NCBI GenBank assembly: GCA_024195265.1
Contig: JAJLRJ010000007.1
Span: forward strand, 33,009,398 to 33,073,397
Direction of reading: 5' to 3'
DNA from: Dendrophyllia cribrosa
Lineage: Eukaryota > Cnidaria > Anthozoa > Scleractinia > Dendrophylliidae
Length of the DNA: 64,000 nt
The notes under the pieces were generated by a model that worked only from the letters and a program-made list of their open reading frames with translations, made no database searches and was not told the origin of the DNA. Below, piece by piece: positions 1 through 11,421 of the stretch. The position numbers and the translations under genes are program-made. Position 1 is the stretch's first letter. Each line of letters starts with the position of its first letter.

Positions 1-728
1 TCTAGATCCTGTGTCCACTGCAATCTCATCATCTTTGCAACTGTCTTTCGGGCCCTTTTAAGGTACAACTCCGTCGCGGATAACTTTTGAAGAACTGCGT
101 CTGATGCGCCATGAAGTTTTCTGAAGTCGATTAATTCAGAAATAGCATCTATGTATCCCAAACGTCCACCATGTCCGAGCTTGCATTCGTCTTGCAAGTA
201 GTCGATAAACTTGAACAACAGATTTGGAGAACACAGACTAAAGTCCATCACGTCAAAAGTCAACTCTTCCTCATCTTCGCAACAAAATTTAAGAAATTTA
301 AAGCATCTTGTCACTAACTGTTTAGCTGCACGATCTTTCTTGCAACCACCGCCACTTCCGGTCAACCATTTTGTGAATGCTCCGCCAATTGTATCAGAGA
401 CTGAAAATGAAGGAAGTATTTTGACGGCATGTTTTGGGGTTTCACTTGTTTTAACACCAATTGTTGTTGTCACTGGAACGTCCCTTGCTACTTGTAACGA
501 ATCTGTGATTTCAATCGGGTCGGGCTTTTCGTCAAAATAAAAGAACCAACTGTGCTTGGTATTCACATGTTTCCTGCACCCTCGCTGACTTTGAAATCCA
601 TCATGGTCACACATTTGTATTGGGCAATGATATAAAGTGTCTGTTTCGTCCTTTTCCAAGTGAAGTCGTTTTGGTTTGGGTGATGCTCCATCAATGTTCG
701 ACCATTCAACTTTGCACTTCTTGCTCAT
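1..728 (-). CDS. C2H2 zinc-finger, transposon-associated protein (3' end off window)
   Basis: An uninterrupted minus-strand frame starts at an ATG (728-726) and runs off the left edge, about 242 codons. Near residue 38 there is a CX4C...HX4H zinc finger (CPIQMC then HVNTKH), followed by WFFYFDEKP. A second conserved-looking block has KWLTGSGGGCKKDRAAKQ and a CC pair (FLKFCC), then amphipathic helices. The F/WL...K...A.Q...FLKF pattern resembles the N-terminal DNA-binding (SAM-like) half of cnidarian tyrosine-recombinase/transposon proteins, but I am not certain. The plus-strand frames over the same region (211-540, 620-892) are antisense shadows. The catalytic half, if present, would lie left of the window. 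Confidence 0.55.
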   Translation of the reverse strand, partial: MSKKCKVEWSNIDGASPKPKRLHLEKDETDTLYHCPIQMCDHDGFQSQRGCRKHVNTKHSWFFYFDEKPDPIEITDSLQVARDVPVTTTIGVKTSETPKHAVKILPSFSVSDTIGGAFTKWLTGSGGGCKKDRAAKQLVTRCFKFLKFCCEDEEELTFDVMDFSLCSPNLLFKFIDYLQDECKLGHGGRLGYIDAISELIDFRKLHGASDAVLQKLSATELYLKRARKTVAKMMRLQWTQDL

Positions 729-1052
729 TTTTCCCGTTAAGGAACATTTGGCCAACACACTTGCCTTTTTACCTTGGCAAAAAACAACCAAACTGTGGAA
801 CCAATGACAAACAAGGAACCTCTTGCATGTTTCAACTTGCCACAGCATGCCCTTGCTTGCCCGCCCTTATAACTATTGTACAAAATTCGTGACAGTGCGA
901 TACAACCAAAATGGTGTTGAACTTGCCCAAGCAGGCCTGTGCGTGCGTTGACATAATGTTTATATAATTAAAGCACTTGCAGTAAGAAAGAACAATTGTT
1001 CCTCTTAAGTATGAAAAGAAAAAAGCTGTCCAAACAGGTACAGTTACTGTTA
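729..1052. other. No gene seen; AT-rich spacer
   Basis: Upstream flank of the zinc-finger frame. Short frames on both strands have no recognisable domain. It ends where the 74-bp satellite begins. Confidence 0.5.
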
Positions 1053-1872
1053 GGTACACATGTTCCTAAATCACCAATTTGGAACGATGTGTTCCATTCA
1101 CAAGTAGGAATTCGGAACAAAACTGTCCTAAGTGTTCCTAAATTACCAATTTCGGAACAATGTGTTCCATTCACAGATGAGAATTCGGAACAAAACGGTA
1201 CCTAAATTGTTCCTAACTTACCAATTTGGGAACACCGTGTTCCATTTGCAGATGGGACTTCGGAACAAAACGGTCCTAAATTGTTTTTAAATAACCAAAT
1301 TGGGAACAATATGTTCCATTCACAGATGGAACTTCGGAACAAAACAGTGACCTAAATTGTTCCTGAATTACCGATTTGGGAAAAATGTGTTCCATTCACA
1401 CATGGGAACTCGGAACAAAACAGTCCTAAATTTATCCTGAGTTACCAACTTGGGAACAATGTGTTCCATTAACACATGGGAACTCGGAATAAAACGTTCC
1501 TAAATTGTTCCTAAATTACCAATTTGGGAACAATATGTTCCATTCACGGATGGGAACTCGGAACAAAACAGTCCTAAATTGTTCCTGAATTACCAATTTG
1601 AGAACAATGTATTCCATTCACACATGGGAACTCGGAACAAAACGTTCCTAAATTGTTCCTAAATTACCAATTTGGGAACAATATGTTCCATTCACAGATG
1701 GGACTTCGGAACAAAACAGTCCTAAATTACAAATATGGGAACAATATGTTCCATTTACACATGGGAATTCGGAACAAAACAGTCCTAAATTGTTCCTGAA
1801 TTACCAATTTGGGAACAATGTGTTCCGTTCACACATGGGAACTCGGAACAAACCGGTCCTAAATTGTTCATT
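1053..1872. repeat. Satellite of about 74 bp, about 11 units
   Basis: The phrase accaatttgggaacaatgtg recurs near 1072, 1145, 1219, 1294, 1369, 1444, 1518, 1592, 1668, 1731 and 1802, a period of about 74 bp. Each unit also carries ttccattcacacatgggaac and gttcctaaatt. GTTCC/GGAAC pairs make each unit partly self-complementary. Small frames across it are unlikely to be genes. Confidence 0.9.
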
Positions 1873-2026
1873 TAGGTGGGATGGAAGCACTCCCCAAAAT
1901 CTGGCAAAATTTATCGCCCTCTCAAGTAAAAAAACTTGGCAAGAGAAAATTTTGGGAAACGTATAAGGAGGAGGAGGAGGAGGAGGAGAAAATATAGAAT
2001 TATGGTGGTGGTGAAAACAATAAAAT

Positions 2027-2072
2027 TGTGGTGGTGGTGGTGGTGGTGGTGGTGGTGGTGGTGGTGGTGGTG
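2027..2072. repeat. (GGT)n microsatellite
   Basis: Uninterrupted ggt triplets, giving poly-Val or poly-His in spurious frames. Confidence 0.95.
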
Positions 2073-2077
2073 AAAAC

Positions 2078-2252
2078 TCCTGTACCCTTTCTGTACCCTT
2101 CCTGTACCCCTCCTGTACCCCTCCTGTACCCTTTCTGTACCCCTCCTGTACCCCTCCTGTACCCTTTCTGTAACCCTCCTGTACCCCTCCTGTACCCCTC
2201 CTGTACCCCTCCTGTACCCCTCCTGTACCACTCCTGTACCCTTTCTGTACCC
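2078..2252. repeat. 11-bp minisatellite (tcctgtacccc)
   Basis: About sixteen copies of tcctgtacccc with a ttt variant (tttctgtaccc). Spurious frames on both strands encode monotonous repeats. Confidence 0.95.
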
Positions 2253-2259
2253 CTATCAT

Positions 2260-3100
2260 TTCATCACAACAGTAAACACTGTTATCTAGTTACTCTTTTA
2301 TATATGATCAAGGATTTGCGAAAACAGCCTCGAATAATAAATTTCTTGGATGTTAAATGTGGCGTTATAGAAATATACCAGTTCCCGAAATCTTTACGAT
2401 CCCCGTTCGAGTTCTGAAGTTTATTACTGCGGAGGAAATAATTGGTCAGTTAAATTAAGACATTAATCAAACGATAAAACATAGTAGATTTACTTACACT
2501 GAGATGAACCAAGCGTAAAATCGTTTTCAGAGGAAACCTTTGTTTCCGAAAAAAACAACAACAAAGCTTTAGGCCTGTGCTATGGCCTTTATAGTGAATT
2601 CGCGCTATGTCCGTAAAGTCATTTCATTCTAACATTTTGTTCTTGATTCAGTCTTATCATTTGTGGAGTACATGGATTTGAGTTGTTCTAAATAAAACAG
2701 CTTTTGTTGACATAATGATTTGATGAAACCTTAAAGCATTTTGTTATTATTTAATTTATTTGAACTTAAACAGAGTGCGGGTTTATTGTTTTAGTAACAC
2801 ATGTAATTGGTTGCTTTGTTAATCTTTCCGAGGTGCTAATTTTCCATGCAAATTTAGAGTTCAGTGTTCGCATAATTAAAAGTTTGAACTTTGAAGGCGA
2901 TCTGGTAAAGTCATGTTATCAAAACTTAAAGTTGGTAATGGCTGGCAAACTGAAAATCGACATAGAGACTAGCGATGTAGCGGCAATAAGAATGTTGCGG
3001 TAAATACGAATAAGAAGCGGTTTTTTATACTGTGTAATTTTATTGCTTCTAAACTTGAATGTTTCGGAAACCTCTAATTAGTTTTATTCGGTTATGTCCA
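2260..3100. other. No gene seen; AT-rich
   Basis: Frames are short and without known motifs. No clear transposon ends were found. Confidence 0.4.
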
Positions 3101-3102
3101 CA

Positions 3103-3174
3103 GCTTTGATGGACTAGTTGTTAAGACACTGCGTTGTGGCCGTAGTAACCCAGGTTCGAGTCCTGGTCAAGGCA
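3103..3174 (+). tRNA. tRNA-His(GTG)-like sequence or SINE head
   Basis: 72 nt fit a tRNA cloverleaf. The acceptor arms gctttga/tcaaggc pair over 7 bp with one G-T. The anticodon arm ctgcg-ttgtggc-cgtag reads GTG, and ccagg-ttcgagt-cctgg is a perfect T arm containing a B box. The 3' base is A (no genomic CCA), as in eukaryotes. The D stem (gac...gac) does not pair, so this may be a decayed gene or the head of a tRNA-derived SINE; the tail tgttgttttgctctatg is not diagnostic. Similarity to His tRNA is from recall. Confidence 0.55.
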
Positions 3175-4004
3175 TGTTGTTTTGCTCTATGTCTGTAAAG
3201 TATATCTGTGTCAGTTGTGTTTTGTTTTGAAGTGAGTCGAATAGAGCGGGCACGTTTGGGCAAACCTATTGTTTCTATTGTGTTGGTGTAGGCATAGGTA
3301 AATAATTACTTACCTATTCCTAATTAGTATGCAGGAAGGCATATTGTGACGTCATTGACTAGGCATAGCTAATGAGGGGAATGCAGGGGAGTGCAGGGGA
3401 ATGCCATCGCGGGGTTAAATCTAATGGCCCTATACTACTGATGTGAAGTCTAAATCTAGAAGAAAGAGAAAAGACGAATTCATTAGGGATAAGGTTATAT
3501 ATACAATTGTATATGATTACAAAAATAATTTGCATAAATATGTCAGAAGTATTTTTGAAAAATCTTCTAGAGGCCTAAGCTTAAGTAAACAAATTGCAAT
3601 TGTTGCTAGTGTTATGCCTAAGCTAAAGAATATTGTCAGTACTAGAAGGATTTTGCATCAGAAGATGTATGATTATGGTAGGAAATAAAGATAAATTGTA
3701 ATACTCGCAGAGTTCTTGTTTATTGTCTTGAAATGGGAAGGAAAAGTCGCCAAAAGTGATGAAAGCAATTCAAAGAAATATCAACCAAAGAGACAAAATG
3801 ATGGCTAAAAAGAATGACAATTTTGATTTCTTGGCAGGTAGTCAAGAAATCAAATTAGATGAACGGTAAGCCACTTCCATCCTTGCATTCCTGGCCGCAG
3901 TAGTTCAAAAGGTGAGTAGTTATACACCAAATTGAAGAAACGTTGTCGGGTGAAGAGCAGTGACCTCACCTCTAAGATAGCAAGCGCCTGTCACCCAAAA
4001 AAGA
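3175..4004. other. Spacer; lysine-rich frame 3443-3688 of unknown meaning
   Basis: A frame of 81 codons at 3443-3688 begins at GTG, not ATG, and encodes a basic protein (KSKSRRKRK near the start) with no family I recognise. Just before it is a short triplicated tract, aatgcaggggagtgcagggg. I do not call it a gene. Confidence 0.3.
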
Positions 4005-4286
4005 GTGGGTATCGCTGTTGTGATTTTATGCATCAAAGGCGGACTTGCTAGCGTCACATTAATGACCATTTCAGGCTTTCTCTGCAGTATTTCAGGACTT
4101 CTGGTGATATCTGTAGCATATTTTCGTTTATTTAAGGTTGTACGGCACCACCAAAATCAAAGACACAGTCAACTGCAGATTCTTAACGGTCAAGCAACCG
4201 CGAACGTCAGGGGTCTCATGACCAGTGCCTTGACGTCAGGTTTGCAGTTTGAGGTTCACGTTTGTACGGCTAGACCACGCTCTTGA
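4005..4286 (+). pseudogene. Rhodopsin-family GPCR fragment (TM5/ICL3-like)
   Basis: The frame has a long hydrophobic helix (ISGFLCSISGLLVISVAYF) followed by RLFKVVRHHQNQ, the kind of TM5 to intracellular-loop-3 junction seen in many cnidarian amine/adenosine-like receptors. No ATG starts the frame (first codon GTG), no other receptor helices flank it, and a MITE lies 250 bp downstream. It is best read as a scrap of a receptor gene. Assignment is by eye. Confidence 0.35.
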
Positions 4287-4530
4287 AGTAAGTGATTAAC
4301 CGCAAGGTTTTTTTTTGCATCCTAAAACATCACAATCACACGTTTGAGAGGAAATGCTACCTTTTAGAACTCTTTCGCTTATTAATTATCGAATTATTTT
4401 TCATAGAAACGTAAAAGACTGTTTTGCCAGTCGGATTACTTTGTGGTTAAACTACGATAACTGGATAAAGCTTGAGTAAAACAAAAGCCGGTTTCTGATG
4501 ATACATGTATGTGAATGCATGAATGTATAT

Positions 4531-4539
4531 CCATGAATG
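4531..4539 (+). repeat. 9-bp target-site duplication, left (ccatgaatg)
   Basis: Identical to 5511-5519 and flanks the MITE exactly. Confidence 0.9.
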
Positions 4540-5510
4540 AAAGGAGGATTTTTCAGGTATCCCATGATGCAACGCGAATGAACTATATTATCAACTGAAA
4601 ATTGCGTGACCAGTCATTTGCCATAGAGTTGCTCGAAGCGAGCGCATCGTTCACTGCGTAGATTTTAGCAGTTAAACATATATCACATCGTCGAATCTGG
4701 CTTGTTGTAGGTTCCCAACGGTATTTAGTACACGTTTGCCTCCCCAAAAAGTAAAGAGAGCGGCGACTTTCTGAACACGGACAAATTGAAAGGCATCGAT
4801 GACAATTTAGACTTCGATTTCCGGATTTCCGGTAGATGAAAAAATATTGCCATCTTCCATATCACTTGTAAAAACATGAAAATCAAGCGATTTATTAGCT
4901 TCGAAGCGAAGGAAAGTGTCAAACGATCATATGATTTGACCAAACTCATAAAAGGAAGCTGCAATTGCACTAAATTCGATTTTTCCTTCGACTATAAAAC
5001 CAAAACAAAGAATCTACGCGATCGAAGCGAATTTCAACAACGTTTTGGCGCCGATTTTGGCCAAAATTCAACGGTCATAAATTCCTACAAAACGTGGGGA
5101 CTTAAGGGGACCTTGTACTGCATTTAAAAGAGTCACTCTCCGGGCACTATCAGGCGTAATTATATGCTAATGTCCCCAGGATTAAAAACGAAACACGGCA
5201 AAACAGATCAAGGGTTAAAACACAACAAGGAAACTAAGCGGATCAGCCATGCATGGCACTCGAAACAAAGACAAAAATATTGCTATACATAGGCAAAAAG
5301 GCTCGGATCAAATGATATCTAAGTAAACTTTAATGTATATAGAAACCAAATAACGATTTGATTCACCTTTTATCGCATTGGAAACGAAGAAAACGTCTCG
5401 CGAAGATTAGTAAAATTTCACCATGTGTACTCGCCATCGCAGGAAATTTGACACATCACGATCGATAATTACGCGCTAGGCGTCATGGGATACCTGAAAA
5501 ATCCTCCTTT
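4540..5510. mobile_element. Mutator-like MITE, copy 1 (971 bp)
   Basis: Termini are aaaggaggatttttcaggta and its inverted complement ending cctgaaaaatcctccttt. The element is bounded by the perfect 9-bp duplication ccatgaatg. Nine-bp duplications point to the MULE superfamily. A near-identical second copy sits at 15470-16447 in the Polinton capsid gene. Internal frames (4725-4970 -, 4876-5127 +) are shared by both copies but have no transposase motifs, so it is non-autonomous. Confidence 0.9.
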
Positions 5511-6990
5511 CCATGAATGTATACCTTGCTTCCTAGATGGCTCCGGTAATAGGCATAGGTAAAACGTAACCCTCAATCTTAAGCCCAGATTATGCTCACA
5601 CGGTGAACCTATAACTGTAAACTGCTGGCCGACGTTTGTGGTTTGCGATTTAAGGGGAAACGCTCAATCTTAAGGTCTTTACTATTTCTTAACGACCCTG
5701 AGAACAACGAATGAAAGCTTGACATGGGAAGGCCTACTCTGGGACCTTAAGGCGCCTTAAGTCGCCCTTAGTCGCTTGAGGTCACCTTTAGTCGTTAAGT
5801 TTCAAAAGGCCTGTACACCTTAAAATTGCCCCAAAAAGATTTCACTTTTACTATTTCTTGAATAAATAATAATTTTATTGCCCCAAATCCCTTTTTTAGT
5901 TACTATATCTAATTATATGTTGCAAGGTCATGGTCCGATACAGTAAAACACAATGCTTCAATAGCCATGCACCATGCCCTCGTTGCTTCAATTATATTTG
6001 TAGAAGCCTATGTATAAGGGATGGACCGTTTTATTTATTTATTTATTTATTTATTTACAAATACCAAAAAAGAAACATTCCTTCGCAGATAAATTACAGA
6101 AAAATATCGAAAAAAAAAATCTTGCGCAAATTGCGCAACCTCCTCTTCCTATCCCTAAAAATAAAATGGTCCATCTGCAAGGAAAGTAAGGATGGGACTC
6201 ATTCATCTTCAAAACATTTACAGCTTTTTAATATTTAATCTATAAGTTTACTTATATTTCATAGACAAAGTGTTGCTGAAAGATTGAACGAACTGCCTAT
6301 TAATGCGATAGTAACAAAGCAAGGCAGGAGACATGCATACTCGCAGCATTCAAATACGTAGAGTATTCATTTGAGATGAAACATTTGCACAACGCCGGAG
6401 ATAATCAATTGCAGAATTAGAAGGCGTTTAAAGTATCTTAAGGAATCATCGTGTTAATAAACTTATTTATGCAAAAATATAACAAAAACATGTTGTTATA
6501 AATGAAAATGGTCATGATTTGGGAAAGTTCCACATGACGATCACCTGAAAACAAAAGGAAATGTACTTTTGTTAATTAGTGAGCAAATTGTGCACACAAC
6601 AAAGATATGCGCTTGCTATATTTTTGCTGGGTACGTCAAGCCTACTATATTTTATTCACAGAACACAAATTGCAGCATTTACTTCGACTAGATACTATAA
6701 TATGTTGACATACGAACGCGGCTTCCACCTTCTAGTGACATGAACAGCAATTATTATCAATATACGCGGCCAAATAAGAAACTGCCTTCGAGAAAACACG
6801 CGTGAGTGGCGGGCGATATTGAATTTGACGGGCTGCAAACGCATTTACGGCCCTGTTTCTGATTGGTTCACGGTTCATCATCCGATGAACATTAACCAAT
6901 CAGGTTACGTTTATTGACGCGGGAAAACCATTCAGGTGCGAAAAACTTGCGTTGTGAACGTTTGCCGTTTGGAGATTTTATAGTTTTAAA
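5511..6990. repeat. Diverged repeat block, left member of a direct-repeat pair
   Basis: 5684-5734 (actatttcttaacgaccctg...) recurs at 10292-10342, and 6330-6530 recurs at 10794-11000 with a similar offset (about 4.5 kb). The two blocks bracket the recombinase gene at 6991-8369. The 5750-5800 region has ccttaagtcgcccttagtcg micro-repeats and 6033-6056 is (ttta)n. No gene seen. Confidence 0.7.
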
Positions 6991-8369
6991 ATGAAAGAAC
7001 TCCCAAATTTTCAGCTTTTTTCTAGTCAAAACTCGGACTTAGACAACGAGCAGTTGGATGAAATTGAGCAAAAAGCTCAAGCGAAAAATACCAAGAGAGC
7101 AACTGAGTGGGGAGTAAATAAGTTCGAGAAATGGTGCGAGAAAAGAAAAATTACAGTGGATCTCAAAACAGTAAGTGCAACGGACTTGAGTGAAATTCTG
7201 CGAAAGTTCTTCGCTGAAGTGAAAACAGAGAAAGGCCAAGCATTAACTCCAAGTGCATTGAATGGAATTAGAGCGGCCATTCATCGCCATCTAACCTGTG
7301 CTCCACACGCCGAAGCATAAACATTTTGCAAGACAGCGAAGTAATGTCTGCCAACAAAATGTTTGAAGCGAAGGCCAAGCTATTTACGAAAGAAAACAAT
7401 GCGAAACCAAAACACAAATCATCCATTCAGTCAGGAGACATGCAGAAATTGAATCGATACTTCATGGATGGGCAGAACACGGACGGTGTTTGGAAAGATG
7501 CGGAGAAGCTAGTTGAGTTTATTTGGTTTTCGTTGTGTTTTCATTTTGCTCGCCGCGGCAGAGAGGGATGGCGGGAGCTTACAAAACAGTCATTTGAAAT
7601 AAAAACTGATGACACTGAAGCCCGCTACATCACCGGAAAACTTACTGAACAAACTAAAAATTACCAAGGAGGCGCTAAACAGTCTGAGCAGTCATACTCG
7701 GATGTTCGTATGTACGAAACTTCAACTGCACTTGATCCAGTGGCTGCGTTTGAATTTTATCTCAGCAAGACTCATCCCGACTGCAAGGCACTGTTTCAGA
7801 CTCCAAACAAAGCTACCACCAAGAATATAAACTTTGCAAGCACCCGACACTGGTACAGAAATGAGCCTATGGGAAAAAATACTATCAGCAAGATGATGGA
7901 AAGGATTTCCATCAAAGCAGAGTTATCGGAGCGGTACACGAATCACTGCATTCGTGCGTCGACTGTCACTTCTTTCTTCCAGCGCGGTGTGGACGCAAGG
8001 AAAATCTGTGCAATCACAAAGCACAAAGATGAACGGAGCCTTTCCCACTACATCAGCGAGACAACAAGTGCACAAAAAAGAGAGTGTTCAAAGATTTTAA
8101 GTGACACGTTTCAGCCACAACTCGCTGTTCAGCAAGAAGCTTCAGGAATCACAAGGCAAAATGTCGCCGGCCCGTCAGCCGGTCCTAGCTCAAACTTAAA
8201 CCCACAGTCTCTTCTCCAAAACCAATTTATTTCCTTGGCACAGCCGTACCAAAATTGCACCCAACATATTCAGATTGGAACAATGAACATTTATCACGGA
8301 AATTATGAAGAACCGTCGCCATCAACCCGCAAACGCCGCCGAATAATCGAGAGCGATGATAGCGACTAA
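6991..8369 (+). pseudogene. Crypton-type tyrosine recombinase, one frameshift
   Basis: Two frames form one protein. 6991-7320 gives an N-terminal DNA-binding part (WGVNKFEKWCEKRK...LRKFFAEV...LNGIRAAIHRHL). 7326-8369 gives the catalytic part, with ARRGREGW (first Arg), NHCIRAST (HxxR) and KHKDERSLSHY (His and Tyr), followed by a basic, Ser-rich tail ending RKRRRIIESDDSD. This is the layout of Crypton/KIAA1958/ZMYM-like (DUF3504) recombinases. The frames differ by one base-step near 7300-7317; protein-like sequence INILQDSEVM continues upstream of the second frame, so an indel is likelier than an intron. The Arg-His-Arg-Tyr set seems intact. Flanked by diverged direct repeats. Confidence 0.75.
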
Positions 8370-8647
8370 AAGCTGTAACTTATTTAATGAAATTAGCAAA
8401 GACAGCCTGAGTCCATTGCCTTTAAAGGGGAAGACTATTATTTTTTAAATATAAACTGTCTTTTTGCTAATCATTGTTACCAATCTTTTTAAAACTACAT
8501 TATATTTGACTTTTACTGCGGTAAACAAAAAGGAATTTTATTTGGCTCTTGTTTTACCATAGTTTCATGCTACATCTCTGTAAACATTTTTTTTCTTATT
8601 AAATGAATTTGTACGATTTGGCCTTGTGTATTGATAATAATGATAAT
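8370..8647. other. 3' flank of recombinase, no gene
   Basis: AT-rich with possible polyadenylation context; no frame of note. Confidence 0.4.
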
Positions 8648-8776
8648 CACATGACTTTTGTCGGGCATATAGTTTATTTGTGTCCCTCGTAGCATCATTT
8701 GCACCCTCGCTCCGCTCGGGCGCAAATGATGCTACTCGGGCCACAAATAAACTATATGCCCTCCAAAAGTCATGTG
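8648..8776. repeat. Fold-back element (about 55-bp arms)
   Basis: cacatgacttttgtcgggca...gcatcatttgc pairs with gcaaatgatgctactcgggc...agtcatgtg around a ctcgctccgctcggg core. Confidence 0.9.
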
Positions 8777-10290
8777 ATTGTCCTATTCATAGTAACATCA
8801 GTTGCTGCTGCCTGGTTGGCGCCTTACAAAGAATGTTTATAGACTTAAACCGGCTACGAGTTGCTATGTGCAGAGTTTGATATGTAATTTTAAGTAGTTC
8901 CTGTTATCGTGTTTTATAAACCTTATTTCATTCCAGTTATAATCCCCATCTCCCATCCCTACTAAACCCCTTACGAAGAAACGCAAGAAGACTTCTTGAT
9001 AGGAATTTACTGCATTCTTATTCTCTTAAAAATGATAAAGCAAATTTACCCTACTGGTCGATCAATATGGCTTGCGTCATTTTGAGAGGAGTCAAAAGCA
9101 TCCAATCACGTGATCAATCTTAAATCATTGTCTAACATGATTTGAAAAAAGTTCTTAATTAGTATTGAACAACAATGTGCTTCAAGCAAAATTGCAGTAG
9201 AACATGTACTCATCTCTTAGGCGACAATATAGTTGTTATTTCAGTCGAATCCATAAATGATAACTGAAGCGAGCGACACCCATTATTATTATTTTTGCTT
9301 ACTTAACTTTAACAACGGCAGAAAAGTGTTTCTTTAGAAAAATCCAATTCCAGATTTCGTTTTTTAAACACCAGATCGATTTTGCTCTCTTGGCTATGAT
9401 CCAAAAACAGACTATGAATCCTTTTGAAACACAATGGAGAATGTATACGACGGATGTGAAAAGAAAACACACAGCCAGCGGCAATTCGCATCATTGAGCA
9501 TTACGAACTGCTCCGTGGAGTCTATTTATTCCATCTGCTTTTAGACAATTGCTTTTTTTAAAAACAAAGACTCGAAATGACCAAATGTTTTATTAAAATT
9601 TGTAGATTTTTACGAATATATTCTTGAAATCTTTCCTTTAACAGCTTCATAAGAAATCATTTTATCATTGTTTTAATAACCAAAACGTTTTGTATAAAAA
9701 AGAAAATGATTAGATGATTGGAGGATTTCTGTACGTTAATGAAGCCGTGCCATAAGTTGCATTGAAGAGAGCAAAGACGCACAATAACAGTCCTCTCTAA
9801 ATGTTCTCCAAACCAATTTACTAAAGCCATATTTCATGGTTTGTGTCCTTTTTTTTTGTGTCCTTTGGCTAGCTGCTTGAAACTTGTCACAGTTTTCTCG
9901 GCACTATTTGGCGGACACTTTGTTATCGAAAACCAACTCCTAAAAGCTAAAAGCAACATCTAAAAGCTTTCAGCTGTTTCTCAGTTTAACAGTCGGCTGT
10001 CAATTTGCTACGCACTCCGCTAAAACACGTTTTTACATATTAATAACTGTACGCGTAGAAATGTTTATAGTACATGTGAAAGGATACCAGCGTTCTGCAT
10101 TGTACTGTCGAAGTGAATCGAAGCAGGATTGAAGGTAAGTTCTCAATTCTTGATCTGTTTAACATATCCATTTTAATTATTTTGCACCATGTTCAAACTT
10201 ACCCAAATCCTACCCTAAATCTAGACCTATGCGGAATAACAACAAACATTTTTGGACTAATATATGAAGAAAAGATTCTGTGCTGAAAAT
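8777..10290. other. No gene seen
   Basis: AT-rich DNA with short frames only. No intact transposon ends recognised. Confidence 0.4.
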
Positions 10291-11000
10291 TATACTATTT
10301 CTTAACGACCCTGAGAACAACGAATCCATGCTTGACATGGGATTTGAAAAGGAGACACAAAATTGCTACCTCTCGATCGACTCATTGCCATTTTTCCTGT
10401 TTAAATACGATTTTTTCACGTAGCATTTTAGACAATCCTGGCAGTTTGGCGATAGCAAGTATTAGCCTCGACGTACATTGGTTCCTGAACGTGGAGAACC
10501 ATGCGTCAAGAGAGCTAGAAGGGCGCAAAGCTTCACAGCGTAGCCCAAAGGAAATGAGATGGGAATTTTTTTGTTGAGTAATGAGACATAAATATATAAC
10601 TTCATGCGGTATTTCTGAAAATAGTAATGACTAAATGCTAATTATTTTTTATGTTAATCATTTAAGCTCTTTTATAAATGTGCTTTACGCAACGTAAGCT
10701 TTATGCGTTTTTCGAGTTAACGAGTCTTGACGTAACGAGAAATTTTTCTGTAAAGAAAACACGTTATTTTGACGGATGGTTCTTTACCTTTTAATGCATG
10801 CATACACGCGGCATTCAAATACGTGGATTATTCATTCCAGATGAAACATTTTACGCAACGCCTTAGGTAATCAAATACAGAATTAGGTGTTTAAAGTATA
10901 TCAAGAAATCATCGTGTTAATAAGCTTTCTTAAGCAAAAATATAACAAAAACATGTTGTTATCAGTGAAAATGGTCATGATTTGGGAAAGTTACACTGGT
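10291..11000. repeat. Right member of direct-repeat pair around the recombinase
   Basis: 10292-10342 matches 5684-5734, and 10794-11000 matches 6330-6530, including gaaaatggtcatgatttggg. Identity is roughly 80-90 percent by eye. Confidence 0.75.
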
Positions 11001-11008
11001 CATGATTT

Positions 11009-11028
11009 GGGGGGGGGGGGGGGGGGGG
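11009..11028. repeat. G homopolymer at Polinton left border
   Basis: About 20 consecutive G directly precede the element. Homopolymer length is unreliable in assemblies and hides any left target duplication. Confidence 0.85.
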
Positions 11029-11030
11029 TG

Positions 11031-11283
11031 AGTAGTTATCCATTGAGAAAGCTGGCTCACTTCTATTTCACGCTAATTTCAAACGTTTCTCATTGCGTAG
11101 TCATTCCCTAAGTTACGCAATAGCAACCCATTCGTCATATCACACAACCTATTCAAGTCAATGACGAACGTGTCAGATAGTGTAAGATAGATTTGAACCA
11201 GTTGTCACAATAAACTACACAATAACATACGTTCGAAATTAGCGTGAAATACAAGTGAGCCAGCTTTCTCAATAGATAACTAC
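11031..11283. repeat. Polinton left terminal repeat, self-complementary
   Basis: 253 bp, about 98 percent identical to 30076-30328 and in the SAME orientation. Its own ends are inverted (11031-11080 with 11235-11283; near-perfect 49-50 bp arms). Inside are two smaller palindromes: attgcgta (11092-11099) with tacgcaat (11114-11121), and ttcgtcat (11131-11138) with atgacgaa (11161-11168). Confidence 0.9.
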
Positions 11284-11421
11284 GACCCCCTCAAATTCAG
11301 CATAAAATTCCCTCTCAAAAACTCGGCATAAAATTCCCTCCCAAAAATTCTGGCTTACTTTCTTTCTCAAAAAATTCCCCAAATAATTATTGGGGCAAAT
11401 ACTTTGGGAAAAGAAAAGAAA
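11284..11421 (+). promoter_or_regulatory. Left subterminal region, probable promoter of rightward genes
   Basis: Holds a duplicated gcataaaattccctc (near 11298 and 11329) and the palindrome ccccaaataattattgggg (11382-11400), 20 bp before the first ATG. The promoter role is inferred only from position. Confidence 0.35.

Noticed and set aside
211..892. Plus-strand frames at 211-540 and 620-892
   Set aside because: They are antisense to the longer minus-strand zinc-finger frame, which has a coherent motif.
1801..2417. Frames over the GGT and 11-bp repeats
   Set aside because: Poly-Val, poly-His and YRxGTGG monotony comes from microsatellite and minisatellite DNA.
3443..3688. Basic 81-codon frame
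   Set aside because: No ATG at the start, no known domain, no conserved context; kept only as a note.
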